64,000 bases of DNA from Pseudomonas sp. GTDB taxonomy: Bacteria; Pseudomonadota; Gammaproteobacteria; Pseudomonadales; Pseudomonadaceae. The position numbers and the translations under genes were made by a program. Positions within the stretch are counted from its first letter, which is position 1. Each line of letters starts with the position of its first letter. Below, piece after piece: positions 27,141-35,192 of this stretch. Below the pieces are notes generated by a model. It was not told where the DNA came from, made no database searches, and saw only the letters and a list, made by a program, of their open reading frames with translations. The stretch is taken from positions 62,001 through 126,000 of the forward strand of contig NZ_JASLGE010000032.1 of the NCBI RefSeq assembly GCF_030150285.1. The letters are read 5' to 3'.

Positions 27141-27908
27141 ATGTCTGAGTGGGCTGACCGGATTGCGGCAGTGGTGGTACGCCTGGAGGTCAAATTGTTG
27201 GCCTGCCAGGCGCGTTTGCAAGCTGATACCGACCCTGAAGCGCTGCACGATTTGCGTACCACCGTACGTCGACTGCGCAGCGTTTTAAGGCCCTTGCGTG
27301 GTTTGCCGGGGGTTTTGCAACTGGAGATGGCGGCCGCCGGGGTTGGCCGCTTCACCACGCCGCTGCGCGACCGTGAAGTGCTGGGAGCCTGGTTGCAGGC
27401 GCACGGCTATGCACCGTTGGCGGCCAAGTACCTGCAGTCGCGTACCGCCACGTATGCCACCGTGGCCGAGAGCGCCGAACTGGCGCAGTTGTTGATGATT
27501 GTGGATGTTTTTCCGCGTTTTCTGCGGGCGGCCGAGCGTGAAGGTTTGCTGCGCGGCTTGCGTCAACGCATCGAGAAGGTCCTGGAAAAACAATGGCGCA
27601 CCCTGGAAAAGGCCCTGAATGATCCGGGCCACGACCGGCACCGCGTGCGGCTGTTGATCAAGCGCGTGCGCTACGCCGCCCAGGCCTACCCCGACCTGGA
27701 TCACCTGCCGCCGTTGGTGATCGAGCGGCTCAAGGCCGCGCAACAGGCCTTGGGCGAATGGCATGACGCTTGGCAGTGGTTGTTGCAGGCCGAGCAGCAG
27801 CCAGACTTGCAACCGTGTGTTGCAAAGTGGCGGGCAGCGTTGGAGGCGGGCGAGAAAAACGCCGACCGTGCACTGGTGAAGCTCAGCGCCGCCTGTTTTC
27901 ACGCCTAG
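27141..27908 (+). CDS. CHAD domain protein
   Basis: Protein of 255 aa composed of a CHAD helical domain, known to bind inorganic polyphosphate through basic and histidine residues. Conserved elements are 'ALHDLRTTVRRLRSVLRPL' near residue 35, 'HDRHRVRLLIKRVRYAAQAY' and 'LGEWHDAWQWL'. There is no attached CYTH domain. ATG at 27141 is supported by GGAGGGTAAGG; the upstream in-frame start lacks a binding site. It follows the lipoprotein gene by 26 bases. Confidence 0.83.
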   Translation: MSEWADRIAAVVVRLEVKLLACQARLQADTDPEALHDLRTTVRRLRSVLRPLRGLPGVLQLEMAAAGVGRFTTPLRDREVLGAWLQAHGYAPLAAKYLQSRTATYATVAESAELAQLLMIVDVFPRFLRAAEREGLLRGLRQRIEKVLEKQWRTLEKALNDPGHDRHRVRLLIKRVRYAAQAYPDLDHLPPLVIERLKAAQQALGEWHDAWQWLLQAEQQPDLQPCVAKWRAALEAGEKNADRALVKLSAACFHA

Positions 27909-27984
27909 AATGGCCGATATAGACGCTGTGCACAGGTTGGCGGGTGGGTAGTATGACCGGCTCTCAATGGACGTCGAGGTGGTT

Positions 27985-28782
27985 ATGCAGTTCTCTGAAT
28001 TGATCCAGGCGGTTCGCCGCAATGCATCCAGCGTCATCATTCCCGCCGATTGGGGGCAGGGGCGGGCCAGTTTTGGCGGCCTGGTGGTGGCTTTGCAGTA
28101 TGAAGCCATGCGGGCGCAGGTCGCTGTAGAGCGCGCCCTGCGTTCATTGTCGGTGAGTTTTGTAGGCCCGGTGGAACCTGAAGTTCCCGTCAGCTTTGAG
28201 GTCGAGGTGCTGCGCGAAGGCAAGGCGGTCACCCAAGTGTTGGGCCGCGTGGTGCAAAACGGCGCGGTAGTGACGTTGGTACAAGGCAGTTTTGGTGCGG
28301 CCCGCGAATCGGCCGCGCGCATTGATGGCCAGCCGGCACCGTCCATGAAACCGGAAGGCGACTGCCCGCTGTTGCCCTACATCAAAGGCATAACCCCGGA
28401 ATTTATGCGCCACCTATCGATGGGATGGGCGGTGGGGGCTTTGCCGTTTACTGGCCAGGGTGGCCGTGAGATGGGCGGGTGGGTGCGCCTGGCGGGCGAT
28501 GTGCCGGATGAGCCCGTGACCGAAACCCATCTGCTGGCGCTGGTGGACGCTTGGCCACCGGCGTTGTTGCCGCTGTTGAGCAGGCCTGCCGCCGGCAGCA
28601 CATTGACCTGGACCCTTGAGTTTGTGCAGCCATTGCCCGCCGTCAGCACCTTGCAAGCATGCCAATACTTGGCCGTGATCGACCATGCCCGTGACGGTTA
28701 CGGCCATGTCGCGGCCAACCTGTGGGCCCCGTCTGGCGAGCTGATAGCAATCAGCCGCCAGACGGTCACCGTTTTCGGCTGA
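27985..28782 (+). CDS. Acyl-CoA thioesterase, double hot-dog family
   Basis: Cytoplasmic protein of 265 aa with two hot-dog halves (4HBT_3/TesB-like). Family features include the N-terminal 'RASFGGLVVALQYEAM', 'SLSVSFVGPVEPEVPVSFEVEVLREGK' (residues about 45-72) and the C-terminal 'YGHVAANLWAPSGELIAISRQTVTVF'. Predicted to hydrolyse acyl-CoA thioesters. ATG at 27985 with GAGGTGG upstream is preferred over 27967. Confidence 0.8.
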   Translation: MQFSELIQAVRRNASSVIIPADWGQGRASFGGLVVALQYEAMRAQVAVERALRSLSVSFVGPVEPEVPVSFEVEVLREGKAVTQVLGRVVQNGAVVTLVQGSFGAARESAARIDGQPAPSMKPEGDCPLLPYIKGITPEFMRHLSMGWAVGALPFTGQGGREMGGWVRLAGDVPDEPVTETHLLALVDAWPPALLPLLSRPAAGSTLTWTLEFVQPLPAVSTLQACQYLAVIDHARDGYGHVAANLWAPSGELIAISRQTVTVFG

Positions 28783-28783
28783 A

Positions 28784-29041
28784 TCAAAAGGCCTTGCTGG
28801 ACGCGTCCTTGGTTTCGCTCGTGCGGGCTTGACGTTGCAAGGCCAGTGCACCAAACAGGGCGATCAGGCCAATCACCGCGCTGCTGGCGTTGGCGCTGAA
28901 AATGCCGGAGGCCAACAGCAAAAAGGCCACGACCATGATACCGGCGCCCATCAGATGAGCCGCCTGACTCGCTGCACGCGGATGGCGCTGTGGGTTGGAG
29001 CGCCATTGCCAGGCGGGTAAGTGAGGATGACGTTTGCCCAT
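28784..29041 (-). CDS. Small membrane protein of unknown function
   Basis: Protein of 85 aa with a basic, tryptophan- and histidine-containing N-terminus followed by two closely spaced hydrophobic segments ('LMGAGIMVVAFLLLASGIF' and 'AVIGLIALFGALAL') and a polar tail. Convergent with the thioesterase, leaving one base between stops. The start at 29041 (MGKRHPH) has GGAGAACA upstream; the longer frame to 29128 is not favoured. Function unknown. Confidence 0.55.
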   Translation of the reverse strand: MGKRHPHLPAWQWRSNPQRHPRAASQAAHLMGAGIMVVAFLLLASGIFSANASSAVIGLIALFGALALQRQARTSETKDASSKAF

Positions 29042-29140
29042 GATTGTTCTCCTTGTTCGAGGGTTCAGCCTTGGCTGAACCGGATGAACAAAGAATAGGG
29101 GCGCAAAGCGGCGACTGCGAATCGACAATGGCTATTGGCC

Positions 29141-30622
29141 TTATAGCTTTAACTGACCAATGGCCCGGTTCAGTTCACCCGCCAGTGTGGCCAACTGGCT
29201 GCTGGTGGTGGCCGAGTCGACGGTCTGCTGCACGGTGTTTTCCGTAACGTCGCGAATACTCACGACCGCTCGGGTCATTTCTTCCGCCACCTGGCTTTGC
29301 TGCTCGGCGGCGACGGCGATTTGCGTATTGCTCTCACGCATACGGGCCACGGCATCGGTGATGTCGGCCAGCGCCGCGCCGGCTTCCTGAGCCTGTTGCA
29401 CGCAGTCATCGGCCTTGAACGAACTTTCCTGCATAAAGTCCACCGCGTCGCGGGTACCCGATTGCAACGCCTGGACCATTAACGTGATCTCGTCGGTGGA
29501 GGTTTGTACGCGTTTGGCCAAGTGCCGCACTTCATCGGCCACCACGGCAAACCCGCGCCCCATCTCACCGGCCCGTGCGGCCTCAATGGCGGCGTTCAAG
29601 GCCAGCAGGTTGGTTTGCTCGGCAATGCTGTGAATCACGCTGACCACGCCGTTGATCTTCTGGCTGTCCTGGGCGAGTTTCTGGATCATTTCGGCGGTGC
29701 TTTGCACCCCCGTGGACAGGCTGGCGATGGACTGCTGCACGCGGCTGACTACCTGTTGCCCGCTGCCCGCCAGAGTGTCGGCGGTTTGCGAGAGGTCGCG
29801 GGTGGCCCCCGCGTGCTGAGCGATATGGTGCACGGTGGCGGACATTTCGTTGATCGCGGTGGCGGCCTGATCGGTTTCGCTTTGCTGGCCGAGCATGCCG
29901 TGGCGCACCTCGTCCATGCTGCTGGCCAGGCGGGCGGCTCCTGCATCCAGTTGCGCGGCGGTGTCGGCCACGGTGCTGACCACCCGCTGGTAACCGGCCT
30001 GCATGGCGTTAAAGGCGCTGGCCATTTGCCCCACTTCATCGGCGCAGGCCAGGGGCACACGGGCGGACAGGTCGCCGGTGCTCTCCACATGCAGCATCAC
30101 GTCTTTCAAGGTGTTGAGCTGGCTGAGCAGAAAGCGGATCAGCAATTGCGACGCCGCCAGCATGGCCAGCATCAGGATCAGCACGGCCGCCGCGTAGTGA
30201 GGCAAGCGGTCGACAAACACGTGGGCCAGGCTGGGCGCATAGGCCAGCACGGCGGCTTTTTGCCCGTCTGCCCGGGTCAGCACGTCGCCACCCAGCAGCA
30301 GGTCTGAGCCGAACGTAGACGGGGGGTTGAAGGCGGCCCAGCCGTTGGCGTGACGCAACTGCGCCAGTTGCAGCTCACTGAGGCCGGGCACTGGCGTGCT
30401 ATCGAGCAACACCACGTGCTCGTTTTGCGGCAAGGGCTGGTTCGCGGGCCAGGCCTTGAGCAGGTGCGCCTGGGCCTGGGCACTGCTCTGGGCGGCCTGG
30501 CTGCGCGATTGCTGTTCCAGTTGCACGGCGTACAGCACCAGCAGCAAGGTGGTCACAAAGGCAACCGCGTTGACGGCCCAGAATTTGTATTTGAGCGAGA
30601 TGTTGCTAAGCCAGGTACCCAT
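29141..30622 (-). CDS. Methyl-accepting chemotaxis protein
   Basis: Transmembrane chemoreceptor of 493 aa. First helix near residues 11-31, a short periplasmic part of about 120 residues, second helix near residues 155-178 (YAAAVLILMLAMLAASQLLI), a HAMP linker, and a long cytoplasmic coiled coil. The hairpin tip 'AEQTNLLALNAAIEAARAGEMGRGFAVVADEVR' region, which binds CheA/CheW, is intact. The periplasmic part is shorter than a double Cache domain; ligand unknown. No C-terminal CheR-docking pentapeptide is seen. Confidence 0.9.
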   Translation of the reverse strand: MGTWLSNISLKYKFWAVNAVAFVTTLLLVLYAVQLEQQSRSQAAQSSAQAQAHLLKAWPANQPLPQNEHVVLLDSTPVPGLSELQLAQLRHANGWAAFNPPSTFGSDLLLGGDVLTRADGQKAAVLAYAPSLAHVFVDRLPHYAAAVLILMLAMLAASQLLIRFLLSQLNTLKDVMLHVESTGDLSARVPLACADEVGQMASAFNAMQAGYQRVVSTVADTAAQLDAGAARLASSMDEVRHGMLGQQSETDQAATAINEMSATVHHIAQHAGATRDLSQTADTLAGSGQQVVSRVQQSIASLSTGVQSTAEMIQKLAQDSQKINGVVSVIHSIAEQTNLLALNAAIEAARAGEMGRGFAVVADEVRHLAKRVQTSTDEITLMVQALQSGTRDAVDFMQESSFKADDCVQQAQEAGAALADITDAVARMRESNTQIAVAAEQQSQVAEEMTRAVVSIRDVTENTVQQTVDSATTSSQLATLAGELNRAIGQLKL

Positions 30623-30740
30623 GGAAGGTCTTCTCTGATTTGGCGGAAACACTATTGGCAAGGTGCCATTATTGTGCCGCTATTCAGTACAGGCTTGTTG
30701 ATATGAGTCAAGGTCACAGTGGAGCCACCGGCAGTCGTCG

Positions 30741-31547
30741 CTACAGGAGGGCTGGCAGGCCGAAAAAGCGGCGGGCGCACGCAGTGGTGTGGGCGGCCAG
30801 GTCGGCTTCGCTTTCGCCGCGATGGCGCGCGACTTCGCGCAGCACTTCGGGCAAGTAGGCCGGCTCGTTGCGTCCGCTTTTGGGTTTGGGCCGCAAGGTG
30901 CGTGGCAGCAGGTACGGCGCATCGCTTTCCAGCATCAGCCGGCCACGGGGGATCTCGCGCACCAGCGGGTGCAAGTGCGTGCCGCGACGTTCATCGCAAA
31001 TCCAGCCGGTGATGCCGATGTGCAGGTCCAGGTCGAGGTAGCTGAACAGGGCGTCTTTTTCGCCGGTAAAACAGTGCACCACTGCAGCGGGCAAGTGGTC
31101 GCGGTAGTCCTGCAGGATTTCCAGTAGCCGTGGGTTGGCATCGCGTTCATGCAGGAACACCGGCAACTGCAAGTCAACCGCCAGTGCCAAGTGGTACTCC
31201 AGCACCTTTTCCTGTTGCGCGCGGGGCGAGAAGTCGCGGTTGAAGTCCAGCCCGCATTCGCCCACGGCGCGGACGTTGGGGGCCTGGAGCAAGGCTTGCA
31301 AGCGCTGGGCGCTGTCGCTGTTCCAGTCGCTGGCCGAGTGGGGGTGAATACCGGCCGTGGCAAACAGCCGTTGGCCGCTTTCGTCCAGTGCGCGGCACAG
31401 GTTCAAAGCCTGTTCGCTGCCGTCGACGCTGGTGCCGGTGAGCACCAGTTGTGCCACGCCAGCCGTATACGCACGTTCCAGCACCGCTTCGTGCTTGCCG
31501 TCGAAGGCGGAGTTGGTCAGGTTGACGCCGATATCGATGAGTTGCAT
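30741..31547 (-). CDS. tatD: TatD family deoxyribonuclease
   Basis: Metal-dependent hydrolase of 268 aa with a TIM-barrel. The N-terminal 'IDIGVNLTNSAFDG' is the TatD-type variant (E. coli TatD also begins with DIGVNLT instead of an HxH start), and 'TAGIHPHSA', 'VGECGLDFNRDFSPRAQQEKV', 'PVFLHERDA', 'VVHCFTGEKD' and 'LLESDAPYLLP' supply the metal and catalytic residues. E. coli TatD is a 3'-5' exonuclease linked to DNA repair; it is not part of Tat export. Transcribed next to the chemoreceptor but separated by 118 bases. Confidence 0.88.
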   Translation of the reverse strand: MQLIDIGVNLTNSAFDGKHEAVLERAYTAGVAQLVLTGTSVDGSEQALNLCRALDESGQRLFATAGIHPHSASDWNSDSAQRLQALLQAPNVRAVGECGLDFNRDFSPRAQQEKVLEYHLALAVDLQLPVFLHERDANPRLLEILQDYRDHLPAAVVHCFTGEKDALFSYLDLDLHIGITGWICDERRGTHLHPLVREIPRGRLMLESDAPYLLPRTLRPKPKSGRNEPAYLPEVLREVARHRGESEADLAAHTTACARRFFGLPALL

Positions 31548-31784
31548 GGTGCTACCTCAGGCCACAGGCCGCGAAGCATATCAGAGCTGTAGATTTATAA
31601 GAAAAATCAAGAACTACAGACAGTTATGGTTGTCTTTGAATGCCGCAACAACGTAATGCCCCGTACGCCACAGGGCGCATTTATCGTTTTGCGTGCTGTT
31701 TTCAGCGCCGAAAACCCCGAAAAGGGGCGACCGATTGTCGGGTAATCTGACAGGGTGCTGGGCTGTATTCTTTCCGGAGAACGG

Positions 31785-33203
31785 ATGACAAGACCCACGC
31801 TTTTGCTTGCGCTGTGCCTGCTGCTGTTGCCCTTACCGGCACTGGCGCGCCTGGCTGGCCCGCTACAGGTCGGGCAGCCGAGTCAGGTTCGCGATCTGGC
31901 TCAAATTCGCAGCAGCCAGGTGCTGCGGGTGCTGGTCAACCAAAGCCGCAACAGTTCCGGCGAAGTGCAGGGCCAGGCCATCGGCGTGGAATACCACCGG
32001 CTGCGGGCTTTTGAACACTACCTCAACCAGCGCGCCCGCGATGGTCATGAAATCACTCTCAAGATTATCCCGACCCCCAAGGACCAATTGCTGGGCGCGT
32101 TAATGCGCGGGGAGGGCGACCTGGTTGCCCCCGGCGAATTGATCGATGCGCCGCCCAGCCATGCCATCAGCCCCAGCAACCCGATTATCGATGACGTGCC
32201 CTTACTGCTGGTGGGGGTGAAAGGTGAGCATCGTTATACCCGTTTCGAACAACTGTCAGGCCGCACGCTGGCCCTTACCACGGGCAGCGCCGCGGGGGCG
32301 GCGGTCAATGCGATCAATCAAAAACTGGCGCTGCGCAAATTACCGCCGGTGAAGATCGAATGGGTGGACCCCAGCCTGGCCGTAGAGGATGTGCTGGAAA
32401 TGGTGCAAGCCGGCATTTTTCACCTGACCATCGTTGAGCAGCCGATTGCTGAGCGCTGGGCCACGCTGATGCCCAAACTGCGTTTCGACCGCAAGGTGCT
32501 GGTCAGCGAACCGACAGCGATGCGCTGGTATGTACGGCGCGATGCCTCCATGTTACGTGCCAGCATTGATCAGTTTCTGACCCGTTATACGGCCCCCGAC
32601 GATCAGGATGTGGCGTTTGAACGGGTGTATCGGCGGCTCTACCGGGTGCATTACCCCTTGGCCCATGCAGACCGCCAGAAGCTGGAAAAGCTGCGCCCGG
32701 TATTGCAAAAACACGCGAGCCAGCAAGGTATGGACTGGTTGAACCTGGCCGCGCTGGCGTTCAAGGAATCGGCCCTTAACCCGGCCGCCAAAGGCTCGGG
32801 CGGGGCCACGGGCCTGCTGCAAATCACCTCGGCCGCCGCTCAGCGCGTGGGGGTCAATAACATTCAAAATGTCGACAGCAATGTACAGGCCGGGGCCAAG
32901 TACCTGGCCATGATCCGCCGCACGTTCTTTTCCAGCCCCAAACTCAACGAGCGAGAGCGCATGGCGTTTGTGCTGGCGGCCTACAACATGGGGCCGGAAC
33001 GCGTGCAGAGCATGCGGGCTGAAGCCAGGCGACGGGGTTTGAACCCCAACAAATGGTTCTTTCAAGTTGAGCGTATCGCGATGGAACAAGTGGGAATGGG
33101 GGCCGTCAGCTATGTTAATAGCGTGAACAAGTACTACTTGGCCTTTGACCGCGAGCGGGACTCGCTGGAGCCCTTGAAGCCTGAACGGGTTGCCCGAAAA
33201 TAA
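31785..33203 (+). CDS. Membrane-bound lytic transglycosylase F-like protein
   Basis: Secreted protein of 472 aa. A signal peptide ends near LARLAG (about residue 23). An SBP_bac_3-like domain (about residues 35-285) is followed by an SLT domain with catalytic Glu328 in 'LAFKESALNPAAKG', then 'GATGLLQIT', 'AGAKYLAMI' and 'AAYNMGPERV'. MltF-type enzymes cleave the MurNAc-GlcNAc bond of peptidoglycan with 1,6-anhydro product. ATG at 31785 with CCGGAGAACGG is preferred to the frame start at 31755. Typical purL neighbour is not in this window, so this may be a paralog of the usual MltF. Confidence 0.82.
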   Translation: MTRPTLLLALCLLLLPLPALARLAGPLQVGQPSQVRDLAQIRSSQVLRVLVNQSRNSSGEVQGQAIGVEYHRLRAFEHYLNQRARDGHEITLKIIPTPKDQLLGALMRGEGDLVAPGELIDAPPSHAISPSNPIIDDVPLLLVGVKGEHRYTRFEQLSGRTLALTTGSAAGAAVNAINQKLALRKLPPVKIEWVDPSLAVEDVLEMVQAGIFHLTIVEQPIAERWATLMPKLRFDRKVLVSEPTAMRWYVRRDASMLRASIDQFLTRYTAPDDQDVAFERVYRRLYRVHYPLAHADRQKLEKLRPVLQKHASQQGMDWLNLAALAFKESALNPAAKGSGGATGLLQITSAAAQRVGVNNIQNVDSNVQAGAKYLAMIRRTFFSSPKLNERERMAFVLAAYNMGPERVQSMRAEARRRGLNPNKWFFQVERIAMEQVGMGAVSYVNSVNKYYLAFDRERDSLEPLKPERVARK

Positions 33204-33263
33204 TCGAATAACTTGATTGTTTTGTCAGGGTTTTTCGGCTTTTAGTAATGGTTTATTCGATTA
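33201..33263. repeat. Eleven-base inverted repeat around the MltF-DoxX spacer
   Basis: TAATCGAATAA at 33201-33211 (starting in the stop codon of the lytic transglycosylase gene) and its exact reverse complement TTATTCGATTA at 33253-33263, 40 bases before doxX. Between them lies a second nested pair CCGAAAA/TTTTCGG (33194-33238). It could be an operator for doxX or a mRNA stem. Confidence 0.5.
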
Positions 33264-33302
33264 GTATGCTGTCCATTCCCATCTGACTGAAAGGGCTTCG
33301 CC

Positions 33303-33737
33303 ATGAGCAAATTGATCCACACCGTTTTGAACACTCGCGCGGGTTATGGGCTGACGGTTTTGCGTATTTTTGTCGGCATTATTTTTGCGGCCCACGGTTC
33401 GCAAAAACTGTTTGGCTGGTTCGGCGGCAATGGTCTTGCGGCCACTGCACAATGGATGGAAAGCATCGGCCTGGCCCCCGGCACGTTGATGGCCCTGATG
33501 GCCGGCGGCACCGAGTTCTTCGGTGGCTTGGCGTTGATCATCGGTTTGCTGGCCCGCCCGGCGGCGCTGGGGTTGTCGTTTACCCTGCTGGTGGCGATTT
33601 TCTCGGTGCATATCCACAACGGCCTGTTCATGGCCAATAACGGTTATGAGTTTGCCCTGGCGCTGCTGGGTGGCACGCTCGCGGTGTTGATTGAAGGGGC
33701 GGGCAAAATCTCCCTTGATCGGGCCATTGCTGACTGA
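33303..33737 (+). CDS. DoxX family membrane protein
   Basis: Protein of 144 aa with four hydrophobic helices; 'LRIFVGIIFAAHGSQKLFGWFGG' (residues 20-43) is the characteristic family start. DoxX-like proteins are linked to thiosulfate:quinone oxidoreductase in some archaea and to oxidative stress in others; the role in Pseudomonas is uncertain. Start ATG 33303, with the ribosome site AAGGGCTTCGCC. Confidence 0.85.
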   Translation: MSKLIHTVLNTRAGYGLTVLRIFVGIIFAAHGSQKLFGWFGGNGLAATAQWMESIGLAPGTLMALMAGGTEFFGGLALIIGLLARPAALGLSFTLLVAIFSVHIHNGLFMANNGYEFALALLGGTLAVLIEGAGKISLDRAIAD

Positions 33738-33799
33738 GGCTAGCGTGTGTGCAGAGGGGGCCGCGCAATCGGCTCTTTCGATTAAACGGCAGGTCAAAA

Positions 33800-33822
33800 G
33801 ATCGCGAGCAAGCTCGCGCCTG
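33800..33822. repeat. Single REP element
   Basis: GATCGCGAGCAAGCTCGCGCC with palindromic core GCGAGC/GCTCGC (33804-33817), one half of the pair seen at 392-448. It lies between doxX and the next gene. Confidence 0.75.
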
Positions 33823-33869
33823 CGCAGCGGTGTTGTGTGTGGCCTGAGCGGCCCGTGTAAACGTGATTG

Positions 33870-33899
33870 TTGACAGTTGTAACCCGGTTTCTCTAGGAT
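33870..33899 (+). promoter_or_regulatory. Sigma70-type promoter
   Basis: TTGACA (33870-33875) and TAGGAT (33894-33899) separated by 18 bases. It points toward the 34032 open frame, giving a leader of about 125 bases. Confidence 0.55.
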
Positions 33900-34031
33900 G
33901 TTTCTTGCGCCGATTTAAACAGCTACTTGCGGGGCGCCGAGGCTTGATACAGGTCTCCAAATACCGCTAAAGCGCTGGTTCGGTGTTGCCTCTCACCTGC
34001 CACGCAGAAACTTGAGGCGGAGAACCGATTC

Positions 34032-34340
34032 ATGAGTCAGCCACATCCCCTTGTACGTCTGGTGCCGGTCACGGCTCCTGTCAGCTTGCGCAACCCCAAA
34101 ATTCTGTTAGGCGGCAATCATCAGCCAACGCTGTTGCGTTATCTGGATGGGTGGCCACGCCGAAAAGGCCGCGCTTCGGCCTTTTTGATTCAGTTTGCGC
34201 AAGCCGGTGACAATCTCGAGCGTTTTGCCAGTAATCACTTCGACCTGGCGGTTATTCAGTCGCCGGGTGCCGAGTTGGCCGAGCAGGTCATTCGCAACCT
34301 GGTCCGTGTGTCGCGCCAGGGGTTGATTGCCCTGCGCTAA
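34032..34340 (+). CDS. Small protein of unknown function
   Basis: Protein of 102 aa. The second half ('RFASNHFDLAVIQSPGAELAEQVIRNLVRVSRQGLIALR' spread over residues 60-102) looks like a folded alpha/beta fragment and is not low complexity, which supports coding; I do not recognise the family. GGCGGAG lies ten bases upstream of the ATG. A strong promoter-like pair lies at 33870-33899. Unusually, a full intrinsic-terminator-like structure lies inside the coding frame at 34163-34186, which suggests the transcript may often end there. Confidence 0.55.
   Translation: MSQPHPLVRLVPVTAPVSLRNPKILLGGNHQPTLLRYLDGWPRRKGRASAFLIQFAQAGDNLERFASNHFDLAVIQSPGAELAEQVIRNLVRVSRQGLIALR
34163..34186 (+). terminator. 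Intrinsic terminator-like hairpin inside a coding frame
   Basis: Stem AAAAGGCCG (34163-34171), loop CGCTT, stem CGGCCTTTT (34177-34185), with the T-run continuing to 34186. All the marks of a Rho-independent terminator, located about 280 bases after the promoter-like site and 131 bases into the 34032 frame. Confidence 0.6.
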
Positions 34341-34355
34341 GGCGCTCGCAACAGC

Positions 34356-34389
34356 AGCAGTGGGCGGCTGACCCCGCCGGCCCACTGCT
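34356..34389. terminator. Hairpin between convergent genes
   Basis: Perfect ten-base stem AGCAGTGGGC/GCCCACTGCT (34356-34365 and 34380-34389) between the unknown small gene and aapP. No T-run; it may act as a bidirectional terminator. Confidence 0.5.
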
Positions 34390-34421
34390 AAATATCGCCG
34401 CTGAGCGTGCTGCGGGCCGGG

Positions 34422-35183
34422 CTAGTGCAGAATTTGCCCGAGAAACAGCTTGGTCCTCTCGTTTTGAGGGTGGTCGAAGAACACGTCGGGCTTGGCCTGT
34501 TCAACGATTTCGCCCTTGTCCATGAAGATCACCCGATCTGCGACGGTTCGTGCGAAGTTCATTTCGTGGGTGACGCACAACATGGTCATGCCGTCCTGGG
34601 CCAGGCCCACCATGGTGTCCAGTACCTCTTTGACCATCTCTGGGTCCAGGGCAGATGTCGGCTCGTCGAACAGCATGATTTTCGGTTTCATGCACAACGC
34701 CCGCGCAATCGCCACCCGCTGTTGCTGGCCCCCGGACAATTGGCCGGGGTACTTGTGCGCCTGTTCCGGGATCCGTACGCGCTCCAGGTAATGCATGGCA
34801 ATTTCTTCAGCCTGGCGCTTGGGCGTTTTGCGCACCCACATGGGGGCAAGCGTGCAGTTTTGTAGAATCGTCAGGTGCGGGAACAGGTTGAAGTGCTGAA
34901 AGACCATACCGACTTCGCTGCGAATGGCCTCGATCTGTTTCAGGTCTTGGGTGAGCTCGATACCGTCGACAATAATGCGGCCTGCCTGGTGCTCTTCCAG
35001 GCGGTTGATGCAGCGGATGGTCGTGGATTTGCCGGAACCCGAAGGGCCGCACAACACGATGCGCTCGCCCTTTTTGACGGTGAGGTTAATGTCTTTGAGT
35101 ACATGAAACTGGCCGTACCATTTGTTCACGGCCTGCAGCTGGATGATGGTTTCGCCGGTGGTTTCTTTCAGGGCTTGAGACAT
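34422..35183 (-). CDS. aapP: Polar amino acid ABC transporter ATP-binding protein
   Basis: ATPase of 253 aa of the GlnQ/AapP type. Walker A GPSGSGKST near residue 43, signature LSGGQQQRVAIARAL, Walker B IMLFDEPTSALDPE, and switch His in 'VTHEMNF'. It is the last gene of aapJQMP, nine bases after aapM, and hydrolyses ATP to drive amino acid import. Confidence 0.9.
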   Translation of the reverse strand: MSQALKETTGETIIQLQAVNKWYGQFHVLKDINLTVKKGERIVLCGPSGSGKSTTIRCINRLEEHQAGRIIVDGIELTQDLKQIEAIRSEVGMVFQHFNLFPHLTILQNCTLAPMWVRKTPKRQAEEIAMHYLERVRIPEQAHKYPGQLSGGQQQRVAIARALCMKPKIMLFDEPTSALDPEMVKEVLDTMVGLAQDGMTMLCVTHEMNFARTVADRVIFMDKGEIVEQAKPDVFFDHPQNERTKLFLGQILH

Positions 35184-35192
35184 GATTGATTC

